DNA of 64,000 nucleotides from Megalobrama amblycephala. Lineage: Eukaryota > Chordata > Actinopteri > Cypriniformes > Xenocyprididae. The position numbers and the translations under genes are program-made. Each line of letters opens with the position of its first letter. Position 1 is the stretch's first letter. The notes under the pieces were generated by a model, which was not told where the DNA came from, ran no database searches, and saw only the letters and a list, made by a program, of their open reading frames with translations. The DNA lies in contig NC_063052.1 of NCBI RefSeq assembly GCF_018812025.1, forward strand, positions 17,629,414 through 17,693,413. The letters are read 5' to 3'. Positions 60,465-64,000 of this stretch are shown here, in pieces.

Positions 60465-62083
60465 CAGTGCCCTCCATAATTATTAGCACCCTTAGTAATT
60501 ATGAGCAAAAGCAGCTGTGAAAATAAATCTGCATTGTCTATCCTTTTGATCTTTCATTCAAAAAATTCACGAAATTATAACCTTTCATTGAAGGAAAAGA
60601 ATTGAAGGGGGTATAATGTATTTCATACATTATGAAATAAATGTTTTTCTCCAAAACATGTTGGCCATAGTTATTGGCACCCTTGTATTCAAAACGTTTT
60701 GCAACCTCCTTTTGCCAAGATAACAGCTCTGAGTCTTCACCTATAATGCCTGATGAGTTTGAAGAGCACTTGACAAGAAATCAGAGACTATTCCTTCATG
60801 CAGAATCTCTCCAGACCCTTCAGATTCCAGCTCCATGCTGGTGCTTCTTCTCTTCAGTTCACTCCACTCGTTTTCTTTAGGGTTCAGGTCAGGGGACTGA
60901 GATGGCTGTGGCAGAAGTTTCATTTTGTGCTCAGTGACACATTTTTGTGTTGGTTTTGATGTTTGTTTTGGATCATTGTCCTGATGGAAGATCCAACCAT
61001 GGCCCATTATTGGATTTCTAGCAGAAGCAGTCAGGTTTTGATTTTTTATCTGTTGGTATTTGATAGAATCCATGATACCATGAATCTGAACAAGATGTCC
61101 AGGACCTCCAGCACAAAAATAGGCCCACAACAATAAAGATCCAGCAGTAGATTTAACCGTGGGCATGGGGTACCTTTTATCCATGTGTGCACCAAACCCA
61201 TCTGGTGGGTTTGCTGCCAAAAAGCTCTTTTTTAGTTTCATCTGACCATAGAAGCCGGTCCTGTTTGAAGTTCCAGTCTTGTCTGACAACTGAATATGTT
61301 GGAGATTGTTTCTGGATGAAAGCAGAGGATTTTTCTTGAAACCCTCCCGAACAACTTGTGGGGATGTAGGTGCTGTTTGATCATTTTTTTTAGGCTTTCT
61401 GAGACTCAAGACTCAACTAATCTCTGCAATTCTCCAGTTGTGATCCTAGGAGAGTCTTTGTCCACTCAAACTTTCCTCCTCAGTGTGCATTAAAATGATT
61501 TAGACACACATACTCTTCCAGGCAGATTTGTAACATCTTTAATTGATTGGAACTTCTTAATTATTGCCCTGATGGTGGAAATGGGGATTTTCAATGTTTT
61601 AGGTATTTTCTTACAGCCACTTTCTATTTTGTGAAGCTCAACAATCTTTTGCTGCACATCAGAACTATATTCTTTGGTTTTACTCATTGTGATGAATGAT
61701 TACGGGAATTTGGCCTTTGTTTGGCCTGTGTTCCCTCATGTTTATACTCCTGTGGAACAGGAAGTCATGGCTGGACAATTTCATGTTCATGATCACCCTG
61801 GTGTGCTAAAAAATTTTTAAATATGAATGGGAATATACTTCAGAGATATTTTACTCATAAGAATTTCTAGGGGTGCCAATAATTGTGGTCAGCGTGTATT
61901 GGAGAAAAACATTTATTTCATAATGTGAGTTTCCCCTCACTTTCAACTGTTTTGCTTCAATGAAAGGTTAGAATTTTGTGAATTTTTTGAATGAAAGATC
62001 AAAAGGATAAACAATGCAAATTTATTTTCACATCAACCTTTGCTCATATTTACTAAGGGTGCCAATAATTGTGGAGGGCACTG
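60465..62083 (-). mobile_element. Tc1-like element, copy 2 (complete ends), nested
   Basis: TA at 60463-60464 and 62084-62085; ends CAGTGCCCTCCATAATTATT and AATAATTGTGGAGGGCACTG are inverted with one mismatch, and inner GTGCCAATAA motifs mirror each other near 60663-60692 and 61864-61893. Same family as 52732-54294 but opposite orientation; the terminal 20 bp differ (CCCTCCATA here, GGTGGTCAG there), so the two belong to different subfamilies. Confidence 0.93.
60741..61687 (-). pseudogene. Tc1-like transposase with frameshifts (DD34E type)
   Basis: The N-terminal piece is 61490-61687 (MSKTKEYSSDVQQKIVELHK, helix-turn-helix region); the C-terminal piece is a 222-codon open frame at 60741-61409. 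The latter has HQDNDPKQTS and SPDLNPKENEW, with 34 residues between the catalytic D and E. The first catalytic motif (LLWSDETKKELFG) is present near 61210-61255 but in another frame; the open frame reads a meaningless FYGQMKLKK there, so at least two frame changes have occurred. A gap of about 80 bp with stops separates the two pieces. Non-functional as it stands. Confidence 0.9.
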
Positions 62084-62315
62084 TATATCTAGTCATTGAC
62101 AGAGTGCAAGCATATTCATCCAAAATAATTCTGTATTTTCAGCTTCAGAATCATAAATATTTTTATTCTGGTGTCACCATCATCCTGTGCATTGGGTTAC
62201 TAGCACCAAGTCCAAGCCTATTCATTTCCACCCCAATTTAAATGTAGCATTTTAATCACCAGTACATTTTTTGTTATCCTTTTACCATATCTTGGAGTAT
62301 CGCAATAATATCGTA

Positions 62316-63145
62316 CACTGTAAAAAAAATCCCGTTGTTTCTACGGAAAAATACCGGCAGCTGTGGTTACCAGAACAATACTGTAAAAATGACATCAAAC
62401 CGTAAACATACTTACGGAGTTACATGTGAATTTTACATTTTAAATATGTATATTTAACATTGGATTTCAGTACACTGTAAAAAAAAATCCCAGTAAAATT
62501 TACGGTAAAATAACATATTTCATTAACTGATATAATGTTAATTTACCAACCTAATGAAGTACTAATATCTGTTTTGTATCTTTATAATACACTGACAGTC
62601 ACTAAACCCAGTGGTGATAAGAGTCACATGATGAATCAAAGTTCATCACAAGCAGCTTTTCCACAAGTTGAGAAGGACAACACTAACATATAGAAGGTGC
62701 ACACAGTGTCATTCACACACACACTAAACACCATCATGGTAACATGCATGAAATTTTAAAAATGCAATAAACATTAATTTAACAACATTAGATGTAACAT
62801 AAAACCCTAATGTACATAACTGATTAGAAAAAAATGAGAAAAACTAAGAAGAAACAGAGTTATTTCAACAAAAATATATCAAATGTGAAGTGTCACGCAG
62901 GGAATTGTGGGAATGTCAATTTACGTTTTTTCACTGTAAATTTTACAATGAATTGTTATTTTTCACTTTCAAAAACTGTGAATTTAACGGTATTTTACCG
63001 TAAAATTACATTAAATGTACCGTTAGATCTATTACAGTTATTCACCGTATATAGTACGGAAACTTTCTGTAAACCAATTAACAGTTTTTCACCGCAGCAT
63101 TTTTACAGTCTTTTACTGTTAAAATCACGGTAATTTTTTACAGTG
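62316..63145. mobile_element. TA-flanked MITE (CACTGTAAAAAA ends)
   Basis: TA at 62314-62315 and 63146-63147; ends CACTGTAAAAAAAATCCCG and ATTTTTTACAGTG are inverted. The interior carries many ACGGTAAAAT / ATTTTACCGT motifs (for example 62498-62512, 62990-63010), and a second CACTGTAAAAA start at 62474 suggests a duplicated end or a further insertion. No coding capacity: the 99-codon open frame at 62834-63133 is composed of these motifs. Confidence 0.75.
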
Positions 63146-63208
63146 TACCGTGAGTTCACTATCGTGATATGTATCGAATCACGACATAAGGGTATCATTA
63201 CACTCCTA

Positions 63209-63545
63209 GTCAGTATTGATAAGTGATAATGGTCTATAAGTTGAACATAATGATGGTCTTTATTTGGTTTGAATAAACCAGAGATTAGTGCCATGTTTAT
63301 GTGCTGTGGGATAGATGAGCTGTTTTTAATTTCTGCTGTCATATCTAAAAACTGTGGTGAAATAGTTGGTAACCAAAAATGTTGGTAACAGTCTAAACCT
63401 GGTGCTTTATTGTTTGATAGAGCAAAGACTGCTTTCTTATATTCATCATTTGTTATTGGCTTTTCTGATTTGTTAATTCTTCTTTCTGAGTTGAGTTTAG
63501 TTAGGAAAGTGTTATGTTACATAAAAATTGGGCAATTTCCTTATT
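63209..63545 (-). pseudogene. L1-like LINE reverse transcriptase fragment, upstream part
   Basis: On the minus strand the sequence reads SEKPITNDEYKKAVFALSNN, then KAPGLD (63391-63408), matching the L1-type I...E...A...NK.PG.DG motif. Further along are SPQFLDM, NSSSIPQHINMALIS and LFKPNKD, matching the stretch before the YRP motif, and in a neighbouring frame YRPLSLINTD (63209-63238). There is one frame change between KPNKD and YRP and a deletion after GLD. The reading continues at 60208 on the far side of the hAT element. Confidence 0.72.
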
Positions 63546-64000
63546 GTGTTTTTTTAGTCATTACTACATATTTTTGTAAAATGTCTGAAATGTTAAGTTT
63601 TTTATGGGGTGTGATTAATTTTATTCTCTGCATTCTTAATGATATCAGGTATCAGGTATAAGTTGGCTAAATATGTTCAGTTGTGTTCATAATATAGATG
63701 TGGTTTTTGAAATTTTACTTTTTTTATTTGTAATATCTTCTAGATTCTTAATTTGGTATATCTCATTTAATATGTGTTCACTGGGGTTTTGTGAATAAGG
63801 GTGGTATAATAAATAGAGAAAAAAGAAAGAAAATAAATAGTTTAATTTTTAATTATATTATTAATTTATCTCATTACCACTTGTTTGATGTTGCTGGAAA
63901 ATAAATTGTTTTATTTTGAAATAAATATTTTTTATATAAGCATCTTTACTTTTAAAATGCAACATTATGCTAAATTGCAGCTTATGCATAAAATTGTGCT
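63546..64000. other. AT-rich non-coding edge of the window
   Basis: Probably decayed LINE sequence at first (minus-strand resemblance stops around 63545), then simple AT-rich DNA. No gene. Confidence 0.35.

Larger units (their letters stand above)
60209..63208. mobile_element. hAT-type element hosting two later insertions
   Basis: Ends TAGGTGTGTAACAATAT and the inverse-like GGTATCATTACACTCCTA, flanked by perfect 8-bp direct repeats GTCAGTAT (60201-60208 and 63209-63216). Removing the Tc1-like element (60465-62083) and the MITE (62316-63145) leaves about 550 bp of non-coding element with AATATATCG/CGTGATATG-like sub-terminal motifs. The duplication survives intact although about 2.45 kb was added later. 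Confidence 0.82.

Noticed and set aside
1..64000. CRISPR arrays, rRNA or tRNA genes, bacterial-type operons
   Set aside because: None seen. Regularly spaced repeats are minisatellites or MITE arms, and composition and splice signals are vertebrate.

Overview
This window reads as nuclear DNA from a ray-finned fish. The dense mix of palindromic DNA transposons, Tc1-like elements, long (TA)n and (GT)n tracts and AT-rich spacer most resembles a cyprinid genome (the zebrafish/carp group). That assignment is an inference from repeat content and from the one gene; the species cannot be named from the sequence.

The only intact protein gene I can support is a melanocortin 5 receptor (mc5r), with a single coding exon at 24671-25660 (+). 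A splice-acceptor-like site lies about 70 bp upstream of its start, so a 5' untranslated exon probably lies further upstream. A TATA-containing segment ending in a good donor site at 1076-1233 is one possible first exon, but this is weak. I see no second melanocortin receptor in the window.

Nearly everything else recognisable is transposable-element material. From left to right: AT-rich DNA and the candidate first exon (1-2.5 kb); small hAT-type MITEs, several with perfect 8-bp target-site duplications (2.5-5.6 kb, 12.5-13.7 kb, 17.7-18.1 kb); larger terminal-inverted-repeat elements and a decayed LTR carrying an inserted MITE (6.7-12.2 kb); a 900-bp palindrome built of short A-rich units (15.6-16.5 kb); foldback and TA-flanked elements (18.9-22.8 kb); a nested pair of TTAA-flanked MITEs immediately before mc5r (23.2-24.1 kb); mc5r; about 8 kb of AT-rich DNA with two long (TA)n tracts; a very decayed Tc1 transposase on the minus strand (34.7-35.5 kb); a 1.5-kb TTAA-flanked element (36.5-38.0 kb); several TIR elements (41.4-43.9 kb, 48.6-50.3 kb); a complete but inactivated Tc1-like element (52.7-54.3 kb); tandem MITEs (55-56.2 kb); a 1.73-kb near-perfect palindrome (56.5-58.2 kb); a solo LTR with a 5-bp TSD (59.4-59.8 kb); and a three-level nest (60.1-63.5 kb) in which an L1-like LINE is split by a hAT-type element that itself carries a Tc1-like element and another MITE.

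No operon-like organisation, CRISPR array, rRNA or tRNA was found. The receptor is the only apparent functional unit. The surroundings are best read as a record of transposition, with a few low-repeat stretches that could hold regulatory sequence.
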